64,000 nt of DNA. It comes from an uncultured Planococcus sp. Its GTDB lineage: Bacteria; Bacillota; Bacilli; Bacillales_A; Planococcaceae. The translations under genes and the position numbers were made by a program. The first letter of the stretch is position 1; every line of letters begins with the position of its first letter. The DNA lies in the NCBI GenBank assembly GCA_947493585.1, contig CANLRI010000001.1:620001-684000 (forward strand), given 5' to 3'. The notes beneath the pieces are model-generated. The model saw nothing but the letters and a program-made list of their open reading frames with translations, did no database searches and was not told where the DNA came from. This document shows positions 35,080-43,601 of the stretch, in pieces.

Positions 35080-35655
35080 TCAGGCTTTAGTAGAAGGGAA
35101 CCGGGTTTCCATCGAAACTTTAATATCTGCTTGGTGGCGAATTACAATAATAATAATGGTCAGAAACAGCGGCCAAACAACTGATTGCACTTGAAATGCG
35201 AAGGCCACAGCAAAAAAAGCGCTAAAGCCTGCGAGCATCGACAAAGTGGCGCTTTTCAACCATGGGTAGAAAGCGAATGACAAGACGATCATCGCTAAAA
35301 ATAAATCAGGCGTCAGCCAAAAGGCGACCCCAGCAAAGGTTGAGATTCCTTTTCCGCCACGGCCTTTTCGCCATAGCGGATAAATATGCCCGACGACTGA
35401 AAGTAACCCGGCGACAGCGACGGACCATAGAGGGAATTCAAGCCATAGGCCTGTCCATATGACAGCTGAACCTTTCAAAAAATCGCCGAGAAACACCAAT
35501 AAGGAAGCTCTGCGCCCAAGTACAGCTAAGGCATTGCGTGCGCCGGGATTTCCGCTGCCTGAAGCAGTCAAATCCACACCTTTCCATTTTCCTATCCACA
35601 AGGCGGTCAAAACCGTACCAAGTAAATAACTACCGATCCAATACAAAGCAACCAT
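35080..35655 (-). CDS. PlsY-like acyl-phosphate:glycerol-3-phosphate acyltransferase paralogue
   Basis: A 191-residue protein with five to six transmembrane helices and the three PlsY motifs: GSGNPGARN near residue 33, GHIYPLWRKGRGGKGIS near 88, and RHQADIKV near the C-terminus. PlsY transfers the acyl group of acyl-phosphate to glycerol 3-phosphate, the first committed step of membrane phospholipid synthesis. The first motif differs from the usual SGNxGATN form (Pro-Gly-Ala-Arg), as in secondary PlsY copies of Bacillota. It may therefore be an accessory paralogue rather than the housekeeping enzyme. Confidence 0.82.
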   Translation of the reverse strand: MVALYWIGSYLLGTVLTALWIGKWKGVDLTASGSGNPGARNALAVLGRRASLLVFLGDFLKGSAVIWTGLWLEFPLWSVAVAGLLSVVGHIYPLWRKGRGGKGISTFAGVAFWLTPDLFLAMIVLSFAFYPWLKSATLSMLAGFSAFFAVAFAFQVQSVVWPLFLTIIIIVIRHQADIKVSMETRFPSTKA

Positions 35656-35696
35656 CGTATCCCTCCAGCAACTAAATGCAATTTCATAAAAATAAT

Positions 35697-35724
35697 AGCC
35701 TCCCCAAATCGGGGGAGGCTATGA
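35697..35724 (-). terminator. Hairpin after the M20 dipeptidase gene
   Basis: Stem AGCCTCCCC / GGGGGAGGCT read on the minus strand, followed by only a mixed T/A tail. The fold is strong but the tail is weak. Confidence 0.6.
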
Positions 35725-35727
35725 AAA

Positions 35728-37107
35728 TTATTGGTCTAATGTTGATGCTTCGAACAAGTAATCGCTGATGACACGGAGCCCTTTGTCGAAGTTCTCCAAA
35801 TGGAAATGCTCATTCGGGGCGTGGAAATTTTCCGACGCAAGCCCGAAGCCCATCAAGACGACAGGCAATCCGAGAATTTCATCAAACGCAGCGACAATCG
35901 GGATCGATCCACCCATGCGCGTGAAGGCAGTCGGCACTTGATACACTTTTTCATACGAGCGGCCCGCTGCCTGGATGGCCGGATGATCGTATGGTGTTAG
36001 GAACGGTTTGCCTTTATCGAATTCGGTGATGTTGACTGTGACGCCTGCTGGCTTATGCGCGTCAACATGCGCTTTCAGCTTGGCGATGATGTCATCCGGA
36101 TCCTGGTCTGGAACAAGTCGGCAAGTGATTTTGGAGCTGGCTTCTGCAGGCAACACGGTCTTGATGCCTTCTCCGGAAAATCCTCCGGTGATGCCATTGA
36201 CTTCGAGCGTCGGGCGGATCCAAGTGCGCTCGACGAACGAGTAGCCTTTCTCGCCGAAATCTTGAGAGATGCCAATTGCCTGCTTTTCATTTTCCAAATC
36301 GAAATCAAGTGCGGCGAATTCAGCGCGTTCCTCGTCCGAGACAGGACGCACATCGTCATAGAAGCCCTCGACTTGAATGACCCCTTCTTTGTCGCGGAAC
36401 GATTCAAGGATTTCCACAATGGCGTGCAGCGGGTTTTGGACAGCGCCGCCATAGAGGCCGGAGTGCAAGTCGCCTTTAGGGCCGTTGACGTCGATCTGGA
36501 TGCCGGCAAGCCCGCGCAGCCCGTAACAGACAGCTGGGCGCCCTGGGCCTTGCATGCCGGTATCTGAGATGACGATGATATCAGCCGCAAGTTTTTCTTT
36601 ATTGTCTTCAACGTATTTCGGCAGGCTCGGGCTGCCAATCTCTTCTTCACCTTCTAGGATGAACTTGATGTTGACGGGAAGTTCGCCATTCAACTGAAGA
36701 AGTGCTTCGACCGCTTTTACATGCATAAATACTTGGCCCTTATCATCGCTTGCGCCGCGTGCATACAATTTATTGTCGCGTACATGCGGATCGAATGGCG
36801 GTGTTTCCCACAAATGAAGCGGGTCGACCGGTTGGACATCGTAATGGCCGTAAACAAGAATCGTCGGTTTGCCCTCGGCATGGAGCCAGTCGGCGTAGAC
36901 CACCGGGTGGCCGTCGGTTTCATCGATGCTGGCATTTTCAAGCCCGGCTTTCGTCAATGATTTGATAAGCCAGTCGGCGCCTTTTTGCATATCGGCTTTA
37001 TGTTCGGAAAGGGAGCTGACCGATGGAATGCGCAAAAAACTTTTCAATTCTTCGAGATGTGCCTGGCGGTGATCTTTGAAGTATTTATCGATTTGAGTGG
37101 CGTTCAT
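35728..37107 (-). CDS. M20-family dipeptidase
   Basis: A 459-residue metallopeptidase of the M20 dipeptidase/carnosinase-like subfamily. Metal-binding elements are YGHYDVQPVDP (His, with the neighbouring Asp), RGASDDKGQ (bridging Asp), ILEGEEEIGS (catalytic Glu pair), VISDTGM, and the C-terminal NEHFHLENF His. The dimerisation domain lies about 190-330. It would cleave dipeptides in the cytoplasm. A CAGGGA ribosome site precedes ATG. It is divergent from the CNNM/CorC-type gene and alone in its unit. Confidence 0.9.
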   Translation of the reverse strand: MNATQIDKYFKDHRQAHLEELKSFLRIPSVSSLSEHKADMQKGADWLIKSLTKAGLENASIDETDGHPVVYADWLHAEGKPTILVYGHYDVQPVDPLHLWETPPFDPHVRDNKLYARGASDDKGQVFMHVKAVEALLQLNGELPVNIKFILEGEEEIGSPSLPKYVEDNKEKLAADIIVISDTGMQGPGRPAVCYGLRGLAGIQIDVNGPKGDLHSGLYGGAVQNPLHAIVEILESFRDKEGVIQVEGFYDDVRPVSDEERAEFAALDFDLENEKQAIGISQDFGEKGYSFVERTWIRPTLEVNGITGGFSGEGIKTVLPAEASSKITCRLVPDQDPDDIIAKLKAHVDAHKPAGVTVNITEFDKGKPFLTPYDHPAIQAAGRSYEKVYQVPTAFTRMGGSIPIVAAFDEILGLPVVLMGFGLASENFHAPNEHFHLENFDKGLRVISDYLFEASTLDQ

Positions 37108-37257
37108 AAAATCCCTGCTTTCCAGTATTTTTAGTATGTGGAAATTATAGCATAGCTAAGTTGTCCTTTTCGACAAGAGGAAAATTGCTGTGGTATTATG
37201 GATAATACGGAAACAGATCGAAAAAATTTGATATGTATTTTACTGGAGGAAGTAAAT

Positions 37258-38532
37258 TTGTTTATAGCATTGGCATTATTTCTGATCATGTCGTTTTTCC
37301 TGTCGGGAAGCGAAACGGCACTCACGGCAGTTAATAGGATGAAGGTCCATCTTCGCGCGGAGCAAGGGGATATAAAGGCCCAGAAGCTCGAAAAATTAAT
37401 CGCGAAGCCGGACCGAATGATTACGACTATTTTGATCGGTAATAATATTTCCAATATCATGCTGCCTACACTTGTCACGACCATTGCCATCACGGAAGGA
37501 TGGGAGGTCGGATTGGCGACAGCTATCTTGACGGTTGTCCTGATCATTTTCGGGGAAGTGTTGCCAAAGACCATTGCAGCGACGTTTGCAGATAAAATCG
37601 CTTATATCGTCGCGCCAATCATTTCCTTTTTGGTCCTAATCTTTAAACCCTTGACGTGGCTGCTTGCGCAGTTTACGAATATCTTCATCCGCATCATCTC
37701 CAAAGGCAGCGTCAAGGAAGCGACGATGACCAAAGAAGAGCTGCGCACGATGGTCGATATTGCGTCGACAGAAGGAACCTTTGAAGCCGACGAATCGGAA
37801 CGCATTAAAGGCGTCCTCGACTTTCCACATAAAGACGTGTCGGATGTCATGTCGACACATCGCACGGACACGGTCGGCATTTCCATAGAGATGACCTACG
37901 AAGAAGTCCGCGACTTGATTTTGGATTCTTCATACACGCGTTACCCTGTCTACGAAGAAAGCATGGACAATGTCGTTGGGCTGTTCTATTCCAAAAAACT
38001 CATCGAATGGTCGATGAACCCGAACTTGACCTTAGCGGAATTGATGGATGACAATCCATTATTCGTCGTGCAATCGGTGAGCGTCGAAAAAGTATTCAAA
38101 TTGATGATGGCAAAGAAAAAGCATATGGCTGTCATCTTGGACGAGTACGGTGGAACGCTCGGGATCGTGACGCACGAAGACATTATCGAGGAAATGATCG
38201 GACAGGACATTGAAGACGAGACGGATGCCGAAGACGATGAACTGGTCTTTGAAATCAACGACAGCCAATTGTCTTGCCACGGCCGCCTGGAAATTGAAGA
38301 TGTCAATGAAATGTTCGAAGTCGAAGTGCCGGAAGACCATGACACAATTGCCGGATTTGTCATGCAGCAACTTGGCCATGTGCCGGAAGTCGGCGAAGAA
38401 TTCACATACGAAAACTTGCATGTAGTCGTCAATGAAATGGATAGAAACCGTATTGAACGATTGACGATCACAAAACTAATTGAGCCTGAAGAACAGGAAA
38501 CAATTAGCGAAAATGCAGGCAAAAGACAATAA
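37258..38532 (+). CDS. CNNM/CorC-HlyC family transporter-like protein
   Basis: A 424-residue membrane protein. The domains are an N-terminal DUF21/CNNM transmembrane region beginning LFIALALFLIMSFFLSGSETALTA (about 1-190), two CBS domains (about 200-330) and a C-terminal CorC_HlyC domain (about 340-415). CNNM proteins transport or sense magnesium; B. subtilis relatives (YhdP, MpfA/YqhB) act in Mg2+ efflux. TTG 37258 is the likely start because GGAGGA lies 8 bases upstream; the longer frame from 37198 has no ribosome site and would put a charged stretch before the first helix. A terminator follows. Confidence 0.9.
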   Translation: MFIALALFLIMSFFLSGSETALTAVNRMKVHLRAEQGDIKAQKLEKLIAKPDRMITTILIGNNISNIMLPTLVTTIAITEGWEVGLATAILTVVLIIFGEVLPKTIAATFADKIAYIVAPIISFLVLIFKPLTWLLAQFTNIFIRIISKGSVKEATMTKEELRTMVDIASTEGTFEADESERIKGVLDFPHKDVSDVMSTHRTDTVGISIEMTYEEVRDLILDSSYTRYPVYEESMDNVVGLFYSKKLIEWSMNPNLTLAELMDDNPLFVVQSVSVEKVFKLMMAKKKHMAVILDEYGGTLGIVTHEDIIEEMIGQDIEDETDAEDDELVFEINDSQLSCHGRLEIEDVNEMFEVEVPEDHDTIAGFVMQQLGHVPEVGEEFTYENLHVVVNEMDRNRIERLTITKLIEPEEQETISENAGKRQ

Positions 38533-38536
38533 GCGA

Positions 38537-38568
38537 AAGTCGTCCCGAGTATGGGGCGGCTTTTTTGT
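38537..38568 (+). terminator. Terminator after the CNNM/CorC gene
   Basis: Eight-bp stem GTCGTCCC / GGGGCGGC (two G-T pairs) with loop GAGTAT followed by six T. Confidence 0.8.
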
Positions 38569-38570
38569 TT

Positions 38571-38586
38571 CTTACAACATTGTAAG
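38571..38586 (+). promoter_or_regulatory. Palindromic operator-like site upstream of the ECF sigma gene
   Basis: CTTACAACATTGTAAG is a perfect inverted repeat with 7-base arms around CA, 84 bases upstream of the sigma factor start. The regulator is unknown. No typical ECF autopromoter (AAC then CGT at standard spacing) was recognised. Confidence 0.4.
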
Positions 38587-38669
38587 GAGACTGAAAGAGG
38601 GAACGATAGAGCGTAAGCCTAAACTCGGGCACAATAAGAGCATAAGATCACCGGACGGAGGTAACACCG

Positions 38670-39206
38670 ATGGAAGAGCTATATGCCGAATATAACCGCT
38701 ACATCTATCATTTATGCCTGAAACTTACCCGCAACAAAGCTGAAGCTGAAGACTTGATGCAGGAAGTATGGCTGAAAGTAGTACGCTATGAATCCTCAAT
38801 TGCTGAAGTTGACCACGCCAAGGCCTGGTTGACGACCATTTGTATGAATACATTCCGAGACCGCTATCGCAAAAACGTACGCCGCAGCAAACATATTGCC
38901 AATCAGCCGGAAGGGCTCGACGTCTCGTTGCTGGATTTGATCCCAACCGATGAGACCGGTACCGCCGAATTATTGGAAAAACAAGATGTCTCTGTCATGA
39001 TTCGCCACAAGATCTCGGAACTGGATGCGATTTACCGGACGACGATCGTTTACTTTTACGTCCACCAGTATTCACTGGTTGAAATTGCTGAGACGATGAA
39101 AGTATCGATCGGTACAGTGAAATCCCGACTGCACCGAGGCAAACAGCGCCTGAAAGACATGCTCATGGAAGACGTAAGAACACGCGAATACGTCGTAATT
39201 GCCTAA
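38670..39206 (+). CDS. ECF-type RNA polymerase sigma factor
   Basis: A 178-residue sigma-70-family protein. Region 2 is AEYNRYIYHLCLKLTRNKAEAEDLMQEVWLKV (core-binding D-L-x-Q-E-x-W). A short linker follows, then region 4 with YSLVEIAETMKVSIGTVKSRLHRGKQ, the helix-turn-helix that reads the -35 element. Region 3 is absent, as in ECF factors. A strong GGACGGAGGT site precedes ATG. No anti-sigma factor gene is adjacent: the next gene is a phospholipase D protein beyond a terminator. Its control and regulon are therefore unclear. Confidence 0.9.
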   Translation: MEELYAEYNRYIYHLCLKLTRNKAEAEDLMQEVWLKVVRYESSIAEVDHAKAWLTTICMNTFRDRYRKNVRRSKHIANQPEGLDVSLLDLIPTDETGTAELLEKQDVSVMIRHKISELDAIYRTTIVYFYVHQYSLVEIAETMKVSIGTVKSRLHRGKQRLKDMLMEDVRTREYVVIA

Positions 39207-39216
39207 TATACTCCGA

Positions 39217-39246
39217 ACCCCAGCCGAATAGTGGCTGGGGTTTTGA
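39217..39246 (+). terminator. Terminator after the ECF sigma gene
   Basis: Stem CCCCAGCC / GGCTGGGG with loop GAATAGT followed by TTTT. Confidence 0.85.
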
Positions 39247-39316
39247 TATGGAAAATAATAACTGATATTTTTCTGTGGCCCTTCCGCTTATAATGAAGCA
39301 AAGGGGCGGGAACTTA

Positions 39317-40765
39317 ATGAAAAAAATCAAGAATTACAGCAAGCGTCGACGCATTATCATGGGTGTCGTGGGAGTGCTTGCTGCGCTGTACATAATTGTC
39401 ATCATTTGGCATACGTTTAAACCCTTGCCGGAAGGCGTGTCATTCGCAGGCGAGCTGCACAGTGCCGAGCAAGTGGAGATGATTTATGACCTCAGTTTTG
39501 CGCAGGATAAAAACGGCAAGGGCTTGCAACATGAAATGAGGATTTTTGATGAAATTAACGGTTTGATCAATCGGGCGGACGAATTTTTAGTCCTCGATTT
39601 TTTCTTATTCGATAATTTCAATGACCAGGACGAAGAGTTTCCTGCCATTGCGGAACGTTTGGCCGATCACTTGATAGCAAAAAAGCAGGAAAATCCGGAT
39701 TTTCAAATTTATTTTATTTCGGACCCGTTGAACACGGGTTATGGGTCGTACGACAGCCTCCTTCTTTCTGCACTTGAAGCGGAAGGGATAGAAGTCATCC
39801 TGACAGACCTCGACAAATTGCGCGATTCGATGCCGCTGTATTCAGGGCTTTACCGTGTGATTTTCCAATGGTTCGATAACGACGGAAAAGGCTGGATAAA
39901 AAATGGGATGTCGAGCGATGCTCCCGATATGACACTCTCGTCCTATATGAAGTTGATGAATGTTAAAGCGAATCATCGCAAAACCATCATTTCTGAAAAA
40001 GAGGCGATTGTCAGCTCCGCCAATCCGCATAACGTAAGTGGCTTCCACGGCAATATGGCTTTTCGGGTGAGCGGGCCTGTACTAGACGATATGCTCGAAG
40101 CTGAAGAAGCGGTATCCCACATGTCTGGAGGCCCCGATTTCCCGCGGGCACAGGCGCCTGAACAGCAGGGAGAGTACGGTGTTCAATACGTCACCGAACG
40201 CCAAGTGCAAAAAGCTTTGCTGGAGCATATCAATGATACCGAGCCGGGCGACAGCATCCGCATGGCCATGTTTTATTTGTCCGAAAGCGATATTATGGAC
40301 AGCTTGGTCGAGGCTACCAACCGGGGAGTGGATGTCCGGCTCGTGCTGGACCCCAATGCGAACGCATTCGGAAACGAAAAGACCGGGTTGCCTAACCGCC
40401 CCGCGGTCCACGAAATGCGCGCCGCAACCGATGATGAAATGCAAGTGCGCTGGTACAACGCTGTGATCGGGCAATTCCATACAAAAGCGACAATGATCAA
40501 GAAACAGGAAGAAACGGTCATTGTCAGCGGAGCAGCCAATCTGACAGAAAGGGCCTTAAGGGATTATAACCTGGAAGCGGATATCCTGATCAAAGCGCCG
40601 ACCGACAGCGAACTGGTCGGGGATCTCAACACTTATTTCGACCGGCTTTGGGACAATGAAGATGCTCTTTATACGCTGGATGTAGAAGAATATCAAGACG
40701 ACTTCACCTTCTGGCAGCGCGGCATCTATAACTTCCAAAAACTCTTCAAGCTGACGACTTATTGA
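39317..40765 (+). CDS. Membrane-anchored phospholipase D/cardiolipin-synthase-like protein
   Basis: A 482-residue protein with one N-terminal membrane anchor (IIMGVVGVLAALYIIVIIWH, about 13-32) and two PLD domains. HKD motif 1 is in VKANHRKTIISEKEAIVSSAN, motif 2 in GQFHTKATMIKKQEETVIVSG; each has the H-x-K pair and downstream acidic/Asn positions. The PLD fold cleaves or transfers phosphodiester bonds, for example in cardiolipin synthesis. The single anchor and large region before motif 1 differ from typical ClsA. Substrate unknown. ATG 39317 follows AAGGGGCGGG. Confidence 0.85.
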   Translation: MKKIKNYSKRRRIIMGVVGVLAALYIIVIIWHTFKPLPEGVSFAGELHSAEQVEMIYDLSFAQDKNGKGLQHEMRIFDEINGLINRADEFLVLDFFLFDNFNDQDEEFPAIAERLADHLIAKKQENPDFQIYFISDPLNTGYGSYDSLLLSALEAEGIEVILTDLDKLRDSMPLYSGLYRVIFQWFDNDGKGWIKNGMSSDAPDMTLSSYMKLMNVKANHRKTIISEKEAIVSSANPHNVSGFHGNMAFRVSGPVLDDMLEAEEAVSHMSGGPDFPRAQAPEQQGEYGVQYVTERQVQKALLEHINDTEPGDSIRMAMFYLSESDIMDSLVEATNRGVDVRLVLDPNANAFGNEKTGLPNRPAVHEMRAATDDEMQVRWYNAVIGQFHTKATMIKKQEETVIVSGAANLTERALRDYNLEADILIKAPTDSELVGDLNTYFDRLWDNEDALYTLDVEEYQDDFTFWQRGIYNFQKLFKLTTY

Positions 40766-40837
40766 AAATAAATAAGTAAGTAATATGAGAAACAGAGTAA
40801 GTATGAATAGCTTGTGCTATTCGACTGCGTTCCATGT

Positions 40838-40945
40838 GCACGCTTTCCGGAGGGCTCGCATTGAGCCGCTTCGTCGCTGCGCTCCTGCAGGGTCTCAATT
40901 GTCTCGCTGATCCTCCCGGAGTCGGCCCCTTCCACTCCGTCTCTA
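40838..40945 (+). repeat. Palindromic repeat family R1, copy a
   Basis: A GC-rich dispersed palindrome beginning GCTTTCCGGAGGGCTCGC and ending CCTCCCGGAGTCGGCCCC. The two ends are largely complementary through CCGGAGG/CCTCCCGG and the TTGAG/CTCAA segments. This is the layout of the widespread Bacillaceae/Planococcaceae palindrome usually found after genes. Copy b is at 59.15 kb; the reverse-oriented edge copy is at 63.95 kb. No protein is encoded. Confidence 0.8.
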
Positions 40946-41097
40946 TTTTAGAGCGAAAAATCATTTCTTCGGTCCACTCAGAAGAAGTTGTGAAAAAGCA
41001 CTACACTCTGTAACTTGCTTCATTCAGATAGAAGGAAATGATGTCACGATTCTCCACTCACATAATAAAAAACCTTCTATTCAATAATCTGCTTGCC

Positions 41098-41300
41098 AGT
41101 CGCTAGATTCAGGGAAGCGATTCCCCTGCTAGCCGGCAACTACCTAAAGAAGCAGATCTATTTAAACGCACCGGAATCAATGAAATCTTCAAGCCGGCCA
41201 GCGCCAAGGGTGAGCCGATGCAATAAGACAGGCGTTTTTCCTGGCTTATTGCAAGAGGCCAACCCAAAGCCGGGCGGCGATTAATAAGCTGAAGCAAAAT
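41098..41300 (+). repeat. Structured repeat family R2, copy B (array unit 1)
   Basis: First of three tandem, non-identical units. It has the 5' hairpin GGGAA-GCGA-TTCCC (41112-41125), CTAGCCGGCAACT, then the core. The core is CCGGC, GGGTGAGCC (41208-41216), apical stem GCAATAAG-A-CAGG / CCTG-G-CTTATTGC, then GGCCAACCC (41257-41265) and GCCGG. All helices are intact and there is no insert, so this is the best reference copy for folding. Confidence 0.85.
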
Positions 41301-41344
41301 AAAGGTTAGGAACGAGTCCACAATCAAACTCTAATATCTCAGTC

Positions 41345-41640
41345 GAAACTAGACCAGGGAAGCGATTTCCACACTAACCGGCAACTCGTACAGAAGCAGA
41401 TCTGATTAAACGCACCCCCATCAATGAAGTCTTCAAGCCGGCCAGCGCCAAGGGTGAGCCGAAGCAGTAAGTGAAAGCTGCATCCAATCATCATATAAAA
41501 CGGCTTGCTCAACTTTCGCTACGCTCAAGCATCACAGATGAATTGGCTCAACTTCCTTTCGCCAATTCATTACTGCCAGAGGCCAACCCAAAGCCGGGCG
41601 GCGACTAGTGAGCTGAAGCAAAATGGAGGTTGGGAACGAT
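41345..41640 (+). repeat. Structured repeat family R2, copy C (array unit 2, with insert module)
   Basis: Second tandem unit, sharing the flank CTCAGTCGAAACTAGACCA with unit 3. The core GGGTGAGCC is at 41452-41460 and GGCCAACCC at 41581-41589. The apical loop is enlarged by the R3 insert (about 41503-41569), which has the GCTCAACTTTCGC segment and hairpin GAATTGGC / GCCAATTC. Confidence 0.85.
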
Positions 41641-41669
41641 TCCACAAACAAACTCTAATATCTCAGTCG

Positions 41670-41900
41670 AAACTAGACCAGGGAAGCGATTTCCCCACTA
41701 GCCGGCAACTACCTAAAGAAGCAGATCTATTTAAACGCACCGGAATCAATGAAATCTTCATGCCGGCCAGCGTAAAAGGGTGAGCCGATGCTGTAAGACA
41801 GGTGTTATTCCTGGCTTGCGGCAAGAGGCCAACCCAAAGCCAGGCGGCGAATAGTGAGATGAAGCAAAAATAGAATGTGAGAACGATTCCACAACCAAAC
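41670..41900 (+). repeat. Structured repeat family R2, copy D (array unit 3)
   Basis: Third tandem unit. The core GGGTGAGCC is at 41778-41786 and GGCCAACCC at 41827-41835. The apical stem GCTGTAAG-A-CAGG / CCTG-G-CTTGCGGC differs from copy B at several bases yet still pairs. No insert. The next feature downstream is the terminator of the converging ABC-F gene. Confidence 0.85.
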
Positions 41901-41964
41901 TCTCGATCTCTTTTTTTTACTACTCATTCGCGCAGAGTTTTCTCGTAAGCTGTTTATATTCAAT

Positions 41965-42011
41965 GAAAAAACCCGCTGTACACAAGATTTCATGTGTGCA
42001 GCGGGTTTTTG
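41965..42011 (-). terminator. Terminator of the ABC-F gene
   Basis: Stem AACCCGCTGTACACA with its near-complement TGTGTGCAGCGGGTT. On the minus strand it is followed by TTTTTTC. Confidence 0.85.
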
Positions 42012-42013
42012 GT

Positions 42014-43579
42014 TTACTCTTCTATTTGCTTGCCGGCTTCGATCCATTCCTCGACGTTCCAGACTTTCGTGGCAAGGCCGTCGTAGAAATCCGGTTCGTG
42101 GCTGACAAGAACGATTGTGCCTTTATAAGCCTGCATGGCGCGCTTAAGTTCAGCTTTTGCATCGATGTCTAAGTGGTTCGTCGGCTCATCGAAAATCAGC
42201 CAATTGCTTTCTTCGAGCATCAATTTGCACAAGCGCACTTTCGCTTGTTCGCCACCGCTCAATTGGTTCATCGGGCGGCCGATATGTTCGCTCTTCAATC
42301 CAGTGCGGGCAAGGGCGCCGCGCACCTGGCCCTGATCCATCGAAGGATAAGCATCCCAGATTTCATCGATCGGGCGGTGCGTCGGTGCTTTGACTTCTTG
42401 TTCAAAATAGCTAGGCGTCAAGTATTCCCCGCGGATGACATCTCCGTCGAGCGGCTTGATCTTGCCGAGCATCGTCTTGAGTAAAGTCGATTTCCCGACG
42501 CCGTTCATGCCGACGAGCGCGATTTTTTCGCCGCGTTCGATCATGAACGTCAATGGCGGCAACAACGGCTTGTCATAGCCGATGCGGAGCGCTTCTGCTT
42601 CAACGACGTAGCGGCTAGGGCTGCGCGTTTCTTTGAAGGCAAATTGCGGTTTGGCTGCCATTTCCGGTTTTTCGATACGATCCATGCGGTCCAATTGTTT
42701 CTGGCGGGATTTCGCGCGTCCAGTTGTCGAAGCACGCGCTTTGTTTTTCGCGATGAATGTCTCGGTTTTTTTAATCATGTCTTCTTGCTTTTCGTACGCG
42801 TCCAGATGCTGCTTTTTCGCCAATTCCGCAAGCTCGATGAATTTTTCGTAAGAGGCGGTATAGCGGTTCAGGCGGGAGAATTCCAAGTGGAAAATAACGC
42901 CTGTCACCGAACTCATGAATTCCGTATCGTGTGAAATGAGCAGGAACGCATGTGGATAGTTTTTCAAGTAATTGACGAGCCACTGGATATGTTCTTCATC
43001 CAGATAGTTAGTCGGCTCATCCAGCAATAGCACTTTCGGTTTTTCCAGCAATAGTTTAGCTAGTAGCAGCTTGGTTCTTTGTCCGCCGGAAAGCGATTCG
43101 ACGTTGCGCTCAAGGCCTATAGCATCGAGTCCAAGGCCGCGAGCGATTTCTTCTACTTTAACATCCAATGTATAGAAATCACCGGCATCGAGTGCATCTT
43201 GCACTTCAGCCATCTGTTCGAGCAATGTTTCGAGCTGTTCCGCGTCAGCTTCGCCCATCTTCATGGCGATGTCGTTCAACTCTTTCTCTTTTTCATAAAG
43301 CGGCAAGAAGGCATCCTGTAAAGTTTGGCGGATGGTACGTCCCGGTGCCAGCTGTGTGTGCTGGTCCAAATAACCGTAATGGGTCTTTGGCTGCCATTCG
43401 ACTCTGCCCGCGTCGTAAATTTGCTTGCCTGTCAAAATATTCATCAATGTCGATTTTCCGACGCCGTTCGCCCCGACTAACCCAACATGTTCCCCTTCGA
43501 CTAGACGAAACGAAATGCCATTGAATAAAGTACGGTCCCCGAACGTATGGCTCAGGTTTTCTACTGTTAATAAACTCAT
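42014..43579 (-). CDS. ABC-F family ATPase, YfmM-like
   Basis: A 521-residue soluble protein with two ABC ATPase domains and no membrane segments. The first has Walker A GANGVGKST, signature LSGGQRTK and Walker B VLLLDEPTNYLD. The second has GMNGVGKST, LSGGEQAK and LIFDEPTNHLD. The charged linker between them (about 245-310, rich in Lys/Gln/Arg) is the ABC-F tRNA-interacting linker. Length and first-domain sequence recall B. subtilis YfmM. ABC-F proteins act on the ribosome, either protecting it from antibiotics or resolving stalls. A hairpin with a T run lies 25 bases before the start codon (see 43602-43632). Confidence 0.92.
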   Translation of the reverse strand: MSLLTVENLSHTFGDRTLFNGISFRLVEGEHVGLVGANGVGKSTLMNILTGKQIYDAGRVEWQPKTHYGYLDQHTQLAPGRTIRQTLQDAFLPLYEKEKELNDIAMKMGEADAEQLETLLEQMAEVQDALDAGDFYTLDVKVEEIARGLGLDAIGLERNVESLSGGQRTKLLLAKLLLEKPKVLLLDEPTNYLDEEHIQWLVNYLKNYPHAFLLISHDTEFMSSVTGVIFHLEFSRLNRYTASYEKFIELAELAKKQHLDAYEKQEDMIKKTETFIAKNKARASTTGRAKSRQKQLDRMDRIEKPEMAAKPQFAFKETRSPSRYVVEAEALRIGYDKPLLPPLTFMIERGEKIALVGMNGVGKSTLLKTMLGKIKPLDGDVIRGEYLTPSYFEQEVKAPTHRPIDEIWDAYPSMDQGQVRGALARTGLKSEHIGRPMNQLSGGEQAKVRLCKLMLEESNWLIFDEPTNHLDIDAKAELKRAMQAYKGTIVLVSHEPDFYDGLATKVWNVEEWIEAGKQIEE

Positions 43580-43601
43580 GTATATGTTCCTCCACTTTCC
43601 A

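Noticed and set aside
41505..41783. 92-codon plus-strand frame inside the repeat array
   Set aside because: It runs through parts of two R2 units and their insert, has no ribosome site, and is interrupted or shifted in the other copies.
41098..41900. Tandem repeats considered as a CRISPR array
   Set aside because: Units are about 245-325 bases long with variable inner parts; there are no short constant repeats with unique spacers and no cas genes.
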